Positions 16,677 to 25,489 of a stretch of 64,000 bases of DNA are shown here, piece by piece; the stretch's first letter is position 1, and the number at the start of each line of letters is the position of its first letter. Below the pieces are notes generated by a model. That model had not been told where the DNA came from. It made no database searches and worked only from the letters and a program-made list of their open reading frames with translations. Made by a program: the position numbers and the translations under genes. The stretch is from NCBI RefSeq assembly GCF_001677275.1, contig NZ_CP016178.1, positions 620,001-684,000 of the forward strand, in the 5' to 3' direction. Source of the DNA: Vibrio breoganii. GTDB lineage: Bacteria; Pseudomonadota; Gammaproteobacteria; Enterobacterales; Vibrionaceae.

Positions 16677-17394
16677 TCTCCTTAGCGATTGATGCTCCCC
16701 TCACTGCGTAATACAGCAGAGCGCCGCACAGTGCAGCCAACGGGATCGCGGCATTGGGGTAACCATAAAGCTTTAAAAGAAGTGCGACTAAGCTGGTACC
16801 CGCCAATGAAATAGTCCAAAGCAAGGTGTTGAACTTTGGCGCTAGTAGAACCAAAAACAGTGCGGGCAGGGCAAAGGGTAATACCTCACCCAATAAAGGC
16901 CATTTGGCAATAAGCTCTGCACCCGCAATGGCGCCTAAAGCAGTGCCGCCAATCCAACTAAACCACGCCAATAAGGCCGCACCTGCAAACCACCCAAGGC
17001 GATCGCTCGGGGTAAGTTGCGGCAGGCGGGTGTGTGCTAGAGCAAAGATCTGATCGGTCAAACCATGAAGAAGGGCGAGCCACCATGGGCTCTTAGTTAG
17101 GTAAGGCGCAATATTGGGTCCATAGACCACATGTCGGGCATTAATCAGCAGTGTCATGACCAACACCAGCCATAGTGGTGCACCCGAAGCAACCATGGCA
17201 ACAAACAAAAACTGCGATGCCCCCGCATAAATGAACACAGAGATGGCAATGGTTTCCCAAACACTGAACCCTGACTGCAGTGCTATAACCCCAAAAGAGA
17301 TCGCGACAGAGACATAGCCACCCATTAGAGCTAAGGCATCCGTTGCACCTGCAACCCAAGGCTTCCAGCTTGATGCTTCACTATTTGCGCTCAT
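16663..17394 (-). CDS. azlC: AzlC-family branched-chain amino acid permease
   Basis: A 243-residue inner membrane protein with several hydrophobic helices. The AzlC signature region is visible: a start of type GATDALALMGGYVSVAISFG, then YAGASQFLFVAM and a following NARHVVYGPN segment. It forms the large subunit of an exporter for branched-chain amino acids or similar compounds. I chose ATG 17394, which overlaps the regulator stop by 14 bases (ATGAGCGCAAATAG), over the longer start at 17415. It is the second gene of a three-gene unit with the regulator first. Confidence 0.87.
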   Translation of the reverse strand: MSANSEASSWKPWVAGATDALALMGGYVSVAISFGVIALQSGFSVWETIAISVFIYAGASQFLFVAMVASGAPLWLVLVMTLLINARHVVYGPNIAPYLTKSPWWLALLHGLTDQIFALAHTRLPQLTPSDRLGWFAGAALLAWFSWIGGTALGAIAGAELIAKWPLLGEVLPFALPALFLVLLAPKFNTLLWTISLAGTSLVALLLKLYGYPNAAIPLAALCGALLYYAVRGASIAKESDHG

Positions 17395-17920
17395 GAGCTT
17401 GTTCCTTGCTTGCATAATTGATGGTGACTAAAAGCGTTGCTCCTGTTTTGGTAGTTCGATAAAGGTGAGGCTGGTCTGCAGGAAAACGATAGATGTCTCC
17501 GGCACGCAGAAGCTTGGTGTTTCCCAGCTCGCCTGTTTCGATTTCACCTGATATGACACTAATTGTCTCATAGGTACCAACTGAGTGTGCCTTAGACTGC
17601 ATCTTGGTATCCGGGGCGCAAGACATCCAGTACGCATCTACCTTGGGTTCATCGAGACCTTGCTCTATCAGCTGTACCAACACGCCATTATCTTCTATGG
17701 GGATATTGACTGAATCAACCAGACTGCCAAAAGGAACGTTAAGTTGCACCGCCAATCGCCAGATTGTATCTAGGGTAGGGTTGCCACTGCCGTTTTCTAA
17801 TCTAGACAGATTGGACTTAGCTATACCTGCATCTAACGCTAGTTGCGACAGTGATATTCCTTTGGCTTGGCGTAACTGCTGAATGTTGCGTCCTAAGACA
17901 GCAAGGTTTGGCTGATCCAT
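17381..17920 (-). CDS. XRE-family regulator with C-terminal cupin domain
   Basis: A 179-residue regulator with an N-terminal helix-turn-helix (residues about 9-63, GISLSQLALDAGIAKSNLSR) and a C-terminal cupin fold (about 105-170, with GTYETISVISGE and FPADQPHLYR). Such regulators usually bind a small ligand through the cupin and control an adjacent transporter. It is the first gene of the xre-azlC-azlD unit. A 32 bp near-perfect palindrome sits directly in front of it (17935-17966) and is probably its own operator, so ligand-controlled autorepression is the simplest model. The ligand may be an amino acid given the AzlCD partner, which is inference. Confidence 0.87.
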   Translation of the reverse strand: MDQPNLAVLGRNIQQLRQAKGISLSQLALDAGIAKSNLSRLENGSGNPTLDTIWRLAVQLNVPFGSLVDSVNIPIEDNGVLVQLIEQGLDEPKVDAYWMSCAPDTKMQSKAHSVGTYETISVISGEIETGELGNTKLLRAGDIYRFPADQPHLYRTTKTGATLLVTINYASKEQAHERK

Positions 17921-17934
17921 AATGCCTCCTCTAT

Positions 17935-17966
17935 GTTCCCTATAAAGAACGTTCTATATAAGGAAC
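17935..17966. promoter_or_regulatory. 32 bp palindromic operator of the xre-azlCD unit
   Basis: The sequence begins GTTCCCTATAAAGAAC and its second half GTTCTATATAAGGAAC is nearly its reverse complement, with only two mismatched pairs. It starts 14 bases upstream of the regulator start codon. Its length allows two dimers or one tetramer of an XRE repressor. Confidence 0.75.
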
Positions 17967-18076
17967 AGGTGAATGTCAATAAAATATTCTGTTATTTTTC
18001 GCAAGAGAATGCTCTCTATATCTGCAGAGGCGTGGGGTTGGTAACCATTGGTAAGGTAGAATTGAAAATTTTATTT

Positions 18077-18089
18077 GTTATGTTATAAC
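18077..18089. promoter_or_regulatory. Possible Zur-binding site
   Basis: GTTAT-GTT-ATAAC is palindromic and similar to the core of gammaproteobacterial Zur boxes (TGTTATA-n-TATAACA). It lies 83 bases before a DUF1826 gene followed by a CobW-type GTPase, a pair commonly under Zur control. The match is partial. Confidence 0.45.
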
Positions 18090-18171
18090 GTAGCATTAGG
18101 GTTTAAAGTCATCGATGACTAGCCACAAACACTCAAGCTGAAGCAACATTAGCCATCCCGGGAGGCAAGGA

Positions 18172-18840
18172 ATGAGTTTAGATATAGTTGCGACTCCAGA
18201 GCCCATACACTCAGAAGCACCATCATTTCTAGAGACTAAACCGAGCATTCTCACCAATATCTATCAAGCACCACAAAATATTGCGGTATGGCAACGCACG
18301 TTTCCTAAGACGATGGCAGACGATATAAATCAAATGCTGTCGGAGGGAGAGCCTATCGCGTTGGTACAAACTGTTACCCCAGACAGTGTTGCCGAGTGGA
18401 TTGAAAATAAACTGGACGGATATGCATGTGCACAAGCCCTTGCCGAAGACATCGCTTTGATCGTCGATATGTTTTGCTGTCTATTTGATGTGAACGATGT
18501 CGGCCTGAGGCTAACGAGCTTAGATAATCCAATGTGTCCCAGATTTCACGTTGATCACATACCGTGTCGACTGGTTACGACCTACGTTGGTAGCGCTACA
18601 GAGTGGCTTAAGAATGAGGGTATTGACCGCACTAAGCTTGGAGCTGGTAGCCTTGGACAACCGGACCACTTGTCGGGACTAGTTAGTCAAGACTCGTCAA
18701 TCCAGCAGTTAAAAGCGGGAGATGTCGCGTTACTTAAAGGCAGTGGTTGGGAAGGTAATGAAAACACAGGGCTAGTACATCGTTCTCCAGAGGTTGGGGT
18801 AAATGAGAAACGATTATTGCTGACATTGGATTTTGTTTAG
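18172..18840 (+). CDS. DUF1826 family protein (zinc-response associated)
   Basis: A 222-residue soluble protein matching the DUF1826 plan: a central region with an H-x-D pair (RFHVDHIPCRLVTTY, about residues 123-137) and a later GDVALLKG and GLVHRSP. The family is often found beside CobW-family zinc chaperones and controlled by Zur, as here; its biochemical role is not established. The H-x-D and distal histidine recall 2-oxoglutarate-dependent dioxygenases, which I offer only as a hint. A GGGAGGCAAGGA ribosome binding site precedes the ATG. The gene is intact although its partner at 18876 is broken. Confidence 0.75.
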   Translation: MSLDIVATPEPIHSEAPSFLETKPSILTNIYQAPQNIAVWQRTFPKTMADDINQMLSEGEPIALVQTVTPDSVAEWIENKLDGYACAQALAEDIALIVDMFCCLFDVNDVGLRLTSLDNPMCPRFHVDHIPCRLVTTYVGSATEWLKNEGIDRTKLGAGSLGQPDHLSGLVSQDSSIQQLKAGDVALLKGSGWEGNENTGLVHRSPEVGVNEKRLLLTLDFV

Positions 18841-18875
18841 ATAAATGAATAGAGCAATCTTTTGGAGAATGGAAA

Positions 18876-19882
18876 TTGAATTTTAATAAGGCACTGATTT
18901 CTAGGGTGCCAACCAATATCATCACTGGCTTTCTTGGTGTTGGAAAAACATCTGCAATAATGCACTTATTGGCGAATAAACCTGATAATGAACGCTGGGC
19001 CGTGTTGGTCAACGAGTTTGGTAAGATTGGCATCGATGGTAGCTTGTTGCGAGGTAAGCAAAACCAAGACGGCGAGGTGTATATTCGCGAGGTTCGTGGT
19101 GGTTGTATGTGTTGTACAGCAGGTTTACCGATGCAGATTGCTCTTAATTAACTCTTGTCCGAAGCCAGGCCAGACCGATTGTTGATTGAACCCACAGGCC
19201 TTGGTCACCCCAAAGAAGTGCTTGAAGTATTATCTACAGATTACTATCGCCAAATCCTTGATCTGCGTAAGAATATTACCTTGGTTGATGCACGCAAGTT
19301 ATCTGATTCAAGGTACACCGATCATGATATCTTTAACCAGCAAATGACCATCGCTGATACGGTGGTGGGGAACAAACGCGACCTCTACCTTGAGGGGGAT
19401 GAACAAAATCTTAAAGCTTACGTCCATAAGCTAGGTTTACCCGACACACGCGTGATCTTTGCTGAGCATGGCGTTGTTGCCTTGGATGAATTTGAGGGAA
19501 ACACTCTATTCCACCAGCGAAAAAATCGCATCTTTTTCAGCAGAAACGCACTGATCAATCAGCTGCTCCAGAACAACCTATACCTGAAAAAGGTATGTTA
19601 AAAGCGACCAACAAAGGAGACGGGTTTTATAGTGTCGGTTGGCGAATTGCCCCAGATAAAATCTTTAATCGACAAAAATTGCTACAGTTTTTGGGCGAAC
19701 TCAAGATAGAGCGTATGAAAGCGGTGTTCATTACTGAAAGCGGTATTTTCGGTTACAACTCGACAAGTGACGGGCTAACTGAGTACGAATTGGATGAAAG
19801 CTTTGAGAGCCGTCTAGAGCTGATATTCGATAAAGGAGACGACCTGTTTGAAGAGCGGTTATTGAGTTGTCTAGAGCATTGA
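18876..19882 (+). pseudogene. CobW/G3E-family zinc-chaperone GTPase, broken twice
   Basis: The full frame would encode a ~330-residue G3E GTPase. Walker A GFLGVGKT, the metal-binding GGCMCC, the EPTGLGHP switch region and the G4 motif NKRD are all present, followed by a CobW C-terminal domain (FYSVGWRIAPDKIF). Two lesions break it: an in-frame TAA at 19149-19151 and a frameshift between about 19520 and 19545, after which the correct frame continues as QKRTDQSAAPEQPIPEKG to 19882. The first half starts at TTG 18876, 35 bases after DUF1826. The family passes zinc to target enzymes under starvation. Sequencing error could explain one lesion, hardly both. Confidence 0.85.
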
Positions 19883-19913
19883 TAATAGAGCGCCAAGGCG
19901 CTCTAACGCTTGT

Positions 19914-20159
19914 TTAAGCTTGCTTATCTCTTATATAGAGAGCGGCACTGACAACAAGAGATGTGACAGAAATGGCGAACACCGCATATATGCTTAAGAT
20001 CCATGCGAGCGTGGCTGATAGAAAGGAAATGAATGAAAACAGTCTGCTAAATGACATTACCTGGCCAAATTTTCTATTTTTCATAACGCCTCCCAACACT
20101 AGGTAGTTAGAGACAGCAACGGTCTCTGATGACTCTTTTATCTTCTCTGTTTTGCTCAT
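19914..20159 (-). CDS. Small putative membrane protein
   Basis: An 81-residue ORF with a polar N-terminus and two closely spaced hydrophobic helices (about residues 40-73, rich in serine and alanine), ending in charged RDKQA. No family recognised. A weak TTTAGG precedes the ATG by about nine bases. It faces the broken GTPase gene, 31 bases away. It could be a real two-helix membrane protein or a remnant; nothing else in the context supports a function. Confidence 0.4.
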   Translation of the reverse strand: MSKTEKIKESSETVAVSNYLVLGGVMKNRKFGQVMSFSRLFSFISFLSATLAWILSIYAVFAISVTSLVVSAALYIRDKQA

Positions 20160-20371
20160 TGATAACCTAAATAGCGAGCTAAATTTCTCTCAAAAAACAT
20201 AGGAGTTTGAACTTGTAGACAGAAATTACAACGGGTCGAGCTACGTAGATAGGTAGCACAAATTGTGCAACGATTAATTCACAACTAAGCTAACAGCATT
20301 TCGACAGCCCAAATCGAAGGCGACAAATGACCATGACATCAAAATGATGCATCACTCTTTCGTCAGCAATA

Positions 20372-20517
20372 CTAGGGCGTGTTGTTCTTTGCTGTACATT
20401 TCGTGTTCAACAATACATCGGTTTTGGTTTTAGTTATGGTTTTACTTTTGGCGAAGCAAATTATTCCCCTTTACCATGCTGTTTAAAAAACACTCATGAA
20501 AGATCAACGCGCCCTAG
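20372..20517. mobile_element. 146 bp non-coding element with terminal inverted repeats
   Basis: The ends are CTAGGGCGTGTTGTTCTTTG and the reverse complement of CTAGGGCGCGTTGATCTTTC, 17 of 20 matching. No ORF lies inside. This has the form of a MITE or of an IS reduced to its ends. It directly abuts the ISL3-type remnant at 20527. The surrounding 20160-20961 region has no intact gene. Confidence 0.6.
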
Positions 20518-20526
20518 GTTTCGTGC

Positions 20527-20697
20527 CTATTGGTGTAGCGATAAATCGCCGGAGCTTGCTCCCTTTTTTATGACATCACGGCTACGACATGATGGACACT
20601 TGATATGAAAGATAGTGGTGTCACCATTAAACTCTGTTGAACGATAATGGAAGGGACCGCGAACCCCAAAACGATGATAAAGAAGTGATGTGGACAT
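20527..20697 (-). pseudogene. ISL3-family transposase, N-terminal remnant
   Basis: The minus strand from ATG 20697 encodes 56 residues: MSTSLLYHRFGVRGPFHYRS at the start and a zinc-ribbon beginning HIKCPSCRSRDVIKKG. This is the usual N-terminus of ISL3 transposases (MSTSLLYH-FG-RG, then CxxC). The frame stops at 20527 and the remaining ~350 residues, including the second CxxC and DDE core, are missing; the 146 bp element begins ten bases beyond. Confidence 0.7.
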
Positions 20698-20961
20698 TAA
20701 CTGGTAAGTTTTGACGAAATGGTATGAGAAAAAACTTCAGGTATCGATTTACCGGGTGAACCGAACTTCCTTTATAGCGTGCGTACGAGCAAATCCAGTG
20801 ATCAGCTATGCTTTCGCTGAATAGTTTACTGTCTTTCCACATTAGCGGCGGTTTAATCGGCTGCTTTGGGCGCGATGTGGCGGGGTGCCGATGTCCTAAC
20901 CTATTTTTTTATGTGCTTTAGTTCTAAAATCGTGGTTATTAAAAACAACTAAGAACGCAAT

Positions 20962-21687
20962 ATGTATAAAGATAAAGTGGTCGTGATTACCGGCGGTAGC
21001 AAGGGTATTGGCCAACACCTAGCCCTGGCTTACCTTGAGCAACAAGCAAAAGTTATCGTATTCGACATTGCCCCCAACCAGAATCCATATGTCGAATTTC
21101 ACCTTGTTGATTTAGGAAAACCTGAGTCGGTAGATCAAGCTTTTAACGAGATCAAAAGCCGGTACGGCAAGGTCGATGTACTCATCAATAATGGTGCGAT
21201 AGCCAACTTTAGCAAGCCTATTGAGCAACTGACGTTTGAAGAGTTTTCACGTGTGATTGACGTTAACCTCAAGGGGGCGTTTGCTTGTTCTCGACGATTT
21301 ATCGAATTGAATCATGCTCAATCTTACGGACGAATCGTCAACATAGCCTCTACGCGCGGGAACCAAAATGAATCGGGATGGGATGCGTATGGTGCATCAA
21401 AAGGTGGTGTGGTTTCTATGACACAGTCTATGGCTATCTCTTTGTCTGAAACCCCCATTACCGTTAACGCGGTGAGTCCTGGTTGGATTCAAGTGCAAGG
21501 GTATGACGAATTAGATAGTTTTGATCATCAACAACATCCATCAGGTCGAGTAGGTAAAGCTGAAGACGTGGTTAACGCGTGTCTTTTTCTAACGCACCCA
21601 CAGAATGACTTTATTAATGGCCATAACTTGGTCGTCGATGGGGGAATGAGTAAAAAAATGATTTACCAAGACAGCCTCCTAGATTAA
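20962..21687 (+). CDS. Short-chain dehydrogenase/reductase
   Basis: A 241-residue classical SDR with the cofactor motif TGGSKGIG at residues 10-17, NNGA in place of NNAG near 76-79, a catalytic serine in NIASTRG and YGASKGG (Y and K) near 150. The C-terminal VDGGMSKKM is typical. It oxidises or reduces an alcohol/carbonyl with NAD(P). It stands alone: an IS graveyard lies upstream and a hairpin downstream at 21706, so its substrate cannot be inferred. It differs from the operon SDR at 12226 and is not a recent duplicate. Confidence 0.82.
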   Translation: MYKDKVVVITGGSKGIGQHLALAYLEQQAKVIVFDIAPNQNPYVEFHLVDLGKPESVDQAFNEIKSRYGKVDVLINNGAIANFSKPIEQLTFEEFSRVIDVNLKGAFACSRRFIELNHAQSYGRIVNIASTRGNQNESGWDAYGASKGGVVSMTQSMAISLSETPITVNAVSPGWIQVQGYDELDSFDHQQHPSGRVGKAEDVVNACLFLTHPQNDFINGHNLVVDGGMSKKMIYQDSLLD

Positions 21688-21705
21688 GCCCCCCTCATCT
21701 CTATC

Positions 21706-21741
21706 GACTAGGAATGTATGTGTAATAGCGCGTTCCTAGTC
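21706..21741 (+). terminator. Hairpin after the SDR gene
   Basis: Arms GACTAGGAA and TTCCTAGTC enclose an 18 base loop, 19 bases after the SDR stop. Only a short T-rich tail follows, so termination may be weak. Confidence 0.5.
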
Positions 21742-21854
21742 TTCTATCTCACCAGTAAGCTCCCCACCCAAAACACCCCCTATTGTCCCCAGACAATTCT
21801 GGGTGAATAGAGTCGGGGGAATCACTTCTTAGAACAACTTCTGAGAAATGCGTT

Positions 21855-22016
21855 TGGCCCGAGGCTAGCCTCTACACAGAAGATGAAATTGGTGTAAACA
21901 ACAAGAGAGCCTATATGAACTTTATCGAAAATTTCAGCGGAGCGGGCGCTAGCTTTATATGGTCAACCAATGTGGTTTTGGATAATGAAGTGTTGTTGAG
22001 ATACGAAGTTAAATAG
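21855..22016 (+). pseudogene. C-terminal fragment of an unidentified protein
   Basis: A 53-codon open stretch without its own good start reads WPEASLYTEDEIGV, then NKRAYMNFIENFSGAGASFI, and ends LLRYEVK with a stop at 22014-22016. Composition looks protein-like, and a terminator follows at 22048, as expected for the end of a real gene whose 5' part was lost. I do not recognise the family. An internal ATG at 21915 could allow a 33-residue product, which I consider unlikely. Confidence 0.4.
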
Positions 22017-22047
22017 AAAGAATTGTGTAACGTTTACATAGAAATAA

Positions 22048-22080
22048 GGCCTGATATCAATAATGCTATCAGGCCCTTTT
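22048..22080. terminator. Terminator between the gene fragment and the M14 peptidase
   Basis: Perfect arms GGCCTGATA and TATCAGGCC around a ten base loop, followed on the plus strand by CTTTTGATT. It may serve both converging transcription units. Confidence 0.75.
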
Positions 22081-22097
22081 GATTGTATCTAAAGAGA

Positions 22098-23222
22098 TTA
22101 CAACTCTGAAACTGTCGCCCAAACAGCGGCTAGCATGTCGTGGCCAAAAGCAACACTGCGGTCTGGAGACCAGCCGTACAGCTCATCGGCATGGCTGATA
22201 TGGTCTTTAAACGGCATTTCGACGGTGTAAGACAGGCATTTAAACTGCTCTGCTACCCAGTTTGAACCCACTGTAAGGTTAGCTTTACCCGGCTCGTCTT
22301 TGTCGTAGCCTACTTCATCTTGGAATTCAGGGGTGATGGTAAGCAGTGCCTGTTTGAAGTGCTTCTCTAAACGCGCGATACGTTCGTCGTAAGAAGGGAT
22401 GCCTTCGCTACCTGCAACAAAGTTGTAGGGAATCGCTTCATCACCGTGAATGTCCAAAAACATGTCTACGCCCGTTTCTAGCATGCGCTCTCTAACTAGG
22501 AATACCTCTGGGCTACGCTCCATTGAAGGCGTTTGCCATTCGCGGTTAAGGTTAACGCCTATACCATTGGTACGAAGGTGACCGCGAATACTGCCGTCTG
22601 GGTTCATGTTGGGAACAACACGAATCACAACACTATCCATTAGAGAACGGCCCACTGTATCGGTTTCATCAAGCAAGCGTTGTAAGAAGCCTTCGATGAA
22701 CCACTCAGCCATCGTTTCACCAGGGTGCTGACGACCAATGACCCAAACGTTTTTCTTCTCAGGGCTTGGTTCACCGATAGTCAGTAAGCTGATGTCGTTG
22801 TTATCAAGCGTATGGCCAAGTGTCTCTAGCTTGCACGCCGTGTGGGTTTGTGCGCTGTGCAAAAGGTCTTGGTGGCGATCGTATGAGTACGGCGCAAAAT
22901 ACGCAAAGTACATAGAATCGTGTTCTGGAATGATATCAAAAGTTAGTGCGTTGCCATCAAACTGAGCAGGAATACGGAACCACTCCTCACGATCATAAGA
23001 AGCAACCACATCGTAGTCACTCCAGCCTTCAGGATACGCGGATGTCGCTAATTCACTGATGGTAAAATGGTGTGCTTGTTGTGCTTCGCTTTCTAGACGA
23101 AAGTGAAACCATTGTGAAATTTCGGTTTGGTTATCGGCAGGTATAGTAAGTTGAATGTCTTGTGAAGAATCTGCTGATACAACATTGATGTTGCCGCTTT
23201 CGAAGTTACTGAAAATTTTCAT
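22098..23222 (-). CDS. M14-type cytosolic carboxypeptidase (CCP-like)
   Basis: A 374-residue protein of the cytosolic carboxypeptidase branch of M14. An N-terminal beta domain (about 1-120) precedes the peptidase domain. Zinc ligands are H166 and E169 (HPGE) and H259 (DIHGDE); the substrate motif NPDGSIRGHLRTN and NLNREW are present and the catalytic glutamate is E335 in TVEMPF. It should remove C-terminal residues from a cytoplasmic peptide or protein; bacterial substrates are poorly known. ATG 23222 is preferred over the upstream start at 23264 because the conserved N-terminal domain begins there. It stands alone, transcribed toward the terminator at 22048. Confidence 0.88.
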   Translation of the reverse strand: MKIFSNFESGNINVVSADSSQDIQLTIPADNQTEISQWFHFRLESEAQQAHHFTISELATSAYPEGWSDYDVVASYDREEWFRIPAQFDGNALTFDIIPEHDSMYFAYFAPYSYDRHQDLLHSAQTHTACKLETLGHTLDNNDISLLTIGEPSPEKKNVWVIGRQHPGETMAEWFIEGFLQRLLDETDTVGRSLMDSVVIRVVPNMNPDGSIRGHLRTNGIGVNLNREWQTPSMERSPEVFLVRERMLETGVDMFLDIHGDEAIPYNFVAGSEGIPSYDERIARLEKHFKQALLTITPEFQDEVGYDKDEPGKANLTVGSNWVAEQFKCLSYTVEMPFKDHISHADELYGWSPDRSVAFGHDMLAAVWATVSEL

Positions 23223-23323
23223 GATAGTGAATGTCTCGTGATAGGGGTGAGCTAAGACTAGCATATTTTATTTACAGATTATCACACAGACTGCCTAATC
23301 TGTTTTGCGCCGAATGAAAATGA

Positions 23324-23357
23324 AAAGCGCCAACTATCGGCTGACAGTTCGCGCTTT
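23324..23357 (-). terminator. Terminator after the MATE gene
   Basis: On the minus strand AAAGCGC and GCGCTTT form a stem with further AACT/AGTT pairing inside, ending in TTTTC. It begins a few bases after the MATE stop codon. Confidence 0.7.
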
Positions 23358-23363
23358 ATAACG

Positions 23364-24746
23364 TTAGTTTACTGTTGCAACGATCAGCGGTTGCGAGTTT
23401 CTAGACCTGATAACATATCGCAGACGTAAAAGCATCAATCCTGCTGCCACTGTGAGTCCAGTGACAATTCCAAACCAAAAGCCGGTCTCGCCCATTGCGG
23501 GTACAATATGATCCGTTAGGCCAAGTAACACACCCAAGGGTAGGGCGAGTCCCCAGTAGGAGGCAATGGCTAAAAACATGGGTACTTTTGTATCTTTATA
23601 TCCTCTCAGTGCGCCATTGGCTGACGTTTGCAACGCGTCACTGAATTGATACATCGCAGTCAAGGTGAGCAGTGTTGCTGCTGTTGCGCTAATGACAGGA
23701 TCCGAGGTATACAGCCTAATAATGGACTCAGGAAACAATAATAGCGTTGTAACAGACAGCAGAGAGACTAACCCTGCCACTACTATACCTATTGAGCTGC
23801 GTTGAATGGCATTGGATTCATTTCTTTCTCCTAATGCATGACCGACTCGAATAGTGATGCCAAAAGATATGCTCATTGGAATAACATAGGTCATGCTTGA
23901 AATATTCAGTGCGATTTGTGCCGCCGCAACATTTTCAGCGCCTATGCGACCAATAAGTAATGCAATAACCGCAAAGATGCTGCCACAAACGGCGATGTTC
24001 ATTCCAATAGGCAAACCCAACTTCAGAAGATGGAGCATCTCCTTCAATCTAGGTGTTATGTCCGTGAAGCAAAAGATGTTTTTATAGTGTTGATGACGTT
24101 TGATATAGCAGTACAACGAAACAGACATCAACCAGTACACTATACTCGTTGCCCATCCACAACCCACGGCACCAAACTCAGGGAATCCGAACTTGCCGTA
24201 AATTAGTATGTAGTTAACGGGAATATTCACTAACAATCCTATCACCGAGACAATCATGGGTACTTTGGTGTTGTTCATACCCTCACAGAATCCGTTGAGC
24301 GTATAAAATAGAGCGATACCCGGAACGCCAAAGGCAAGTGCAAAGGCATAGTCACTAGCAATTGGTATGATCTCAGCAGCTACGCCTATCCAATCCAATA
24401 TTGGCTTAGCGCTGAAGAGATAAAGGATAAGCAATAGGCTAGCGATTAGTGCGAGCCATACCATTTGAAAAAACTCGATAGAGATTTTAGAGAAGTCTTT
24501 AGCACCTCGGTGAAAGGACACGACAGGGGTTAATGCCATTATGACGCCCCTTAGTAGCAACAAAACTGGAATCCAGAGACTCGTTCCAAGCGCAATGGCC
24601 GCAAGATCAGCGGGACTGACTTGACCAGCCATAGTGGTATCAACAAACCCCATAGCTTGAGTTGCAATTTGAGTCAGAATTATAGGAATGGAAAGATGCA
24701 TTAAAGCACCAGATTCGCGAGTAAAAGAACGAATTTTTGTTAACAT
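23364..24746 (-). CDS. MATE-family multidrug efflux transporter (NorM-like)
   Basis: A 460-residue inner membrane protein with about twelve hydrophobic helices in two repeated halves. The MATE signature is seen at the start (IPIILTQIATQAMGFVDTTM, AGQVSPADLAAIALG) and again after the midpoint (GLPIGMNIAV, with NISSMTYVIPMSISF). NorM-type pumps export cationic compounds using sodium or proton gradients. I prefer ATG 24746 over 24764 since it directly precedes the conserved region. It is divergent from the VOC gene at 24934, the two sharing a 187 base control region. The substrate is unknown. Confidence 0.88.
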   Translation of the reverse strand: MLTKIRSFTRESGALMHLSIPIILTQIATQAMGFVDTTMAGQVSPADLAAIALGTSLWIPVLLLLRGVIMALTPVVSFHRGAKDFSKISIEFFQMVWLALIASLLLILYLFSAKPILDWIGVAAEIIPIASDYAFALAFGVPGIALFYTLNGFCEGMNNTKVPMIVSVIGLLVNIPVNYILIYGKFGFPEFGAVGCGWATSIVYWLMSVSLYCYIKRHQHYKNIFCFTDITPRLKEMLHLLKLGLPIGMNIAVCGSIFAVIALLIGRIGAENVAAAQIALNISSMTYVIPMSISFGITIRVGHALGERNESNAIQRSSIGIVVAGLVSLLSVTTLLLFPESIIRLYTSDPVISATAATLLTLTAMYQFSDALQTSANGALRGYKDTKVPMFLAIASYWGLALPLGVLLGLTDHIVPAMGETGFWFGIVTGLTVAAGLMLLRLRYVIRSRNSQPLIVATVN

Positions 24747-24933
24747 GAAATGACTTAACACCAATATAAATGCACCAGTGATGGCAGGATAGCGATGTGC
24801 ATTTTAGGGTGTGCCCAGTAGGCGGCGTAAATATAAACACCTTGCTTATTGGGGTCAAGTGTCGAAAACTCCCTGCTTGGCTATCGTCGCAGCTCGATAG
24901 ACGATATCGATATTCTTTATAGTGGAAATTTTA

Positions 24934-25341
24934 ATGTCTCAAGTAATCCAGCAGCAAATTGGAAGCATCGCATTAGTCGTGGAAAACTATGACGATGCGA
25001 TTGAATTTTACACCCAAAAGCTTCAATTCAAATTAGTAGAAGACACTGACTTGGGTGATGGTAAACGCTGGGTGCAAGTCTCTCCGCCAAACTCAAATGG
25101 TACAAACCTGCTTCTTGCTCAAGCCTCTACTGACGAACAACGTCACGCGGTTGGCAACCAAACGGGCGGTCGTGTGTTCCTGTTTTTACAAACCAATGAT
25201 TTTTGGCGTGACTATAAATTAATGAAAGACAACGGGGTTACCTTCAATGAAGAGCCGCGAGAAGAAGCCTATGGAACAGTGGTGGTATTCCAAGATCTTT
25301 ATGGAAACAAATGGGATCTGCTGCAATTATACAACGCTTAA
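24934..25341 (+). CDS. VOC/glyoxalase-family protein
   Basis: A 135-residue protein with two beta-alpha-beta-beta-beta modules of the vicinal oxygen chelate fold. The first begins IGSIALVVENYDDAIEFYTQ and the second includes RVFLFLQTNDF and ends FQDLYGNKWDLLQLY. A glutamate in the last strand region and histidine positions fit a metal-binding or degenerate site; the enzyme activity cannot be assigned. ATG 24934 is chosen because it begins the conserved first strand. Divergent from the MATE gene, which might place both in one stress response; that is weak. Confidence 0.8.
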   Translation: MSQVIQQQIGSIALVVENYDDAIEFYTQKLQFKLVEDTDLGDGKRWVQVSPPNSNGTNLLLAQASTDEQRHAVGNQTGGRVFLFLQTNDFWRDYKLMKDNGVTFNEEPREEAYGTVVVFQDLYGNKWDLLQLYNA

Positions 25342-25451
25342 TTTAATGACTTTAGGTCTCACTGCCGCTAGTGAAAAACGTGTTTAGGAGTATTAGTTAC
25401 AAAGACAACTGATCAAAAATACCGCAGTTAAAAGGTTTGATGACTATATTA

Positions 25452-25467
25452 CTGTGATTTAGTACAG
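25452..25467 (+). promoter_or_regulatory. LexA box 1 before the YdjM-like gene
   Basis: CTGTGATTTAGTACAG fits CTGT-N8-ACAG, the SOS box core, with flanking TA and TT. It is about 140 bases before the gene start and 22 bases from the second box. Confidence 0.7.
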
Positions 25468-25489
25468 TTATATTCATTTAGGATGTATA

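Noticed and set aside
20627..20842. 71-residue minus-strand ORF
   Set aside because: The overlapping ISL3-like frame (20527-20697) explains this region better.
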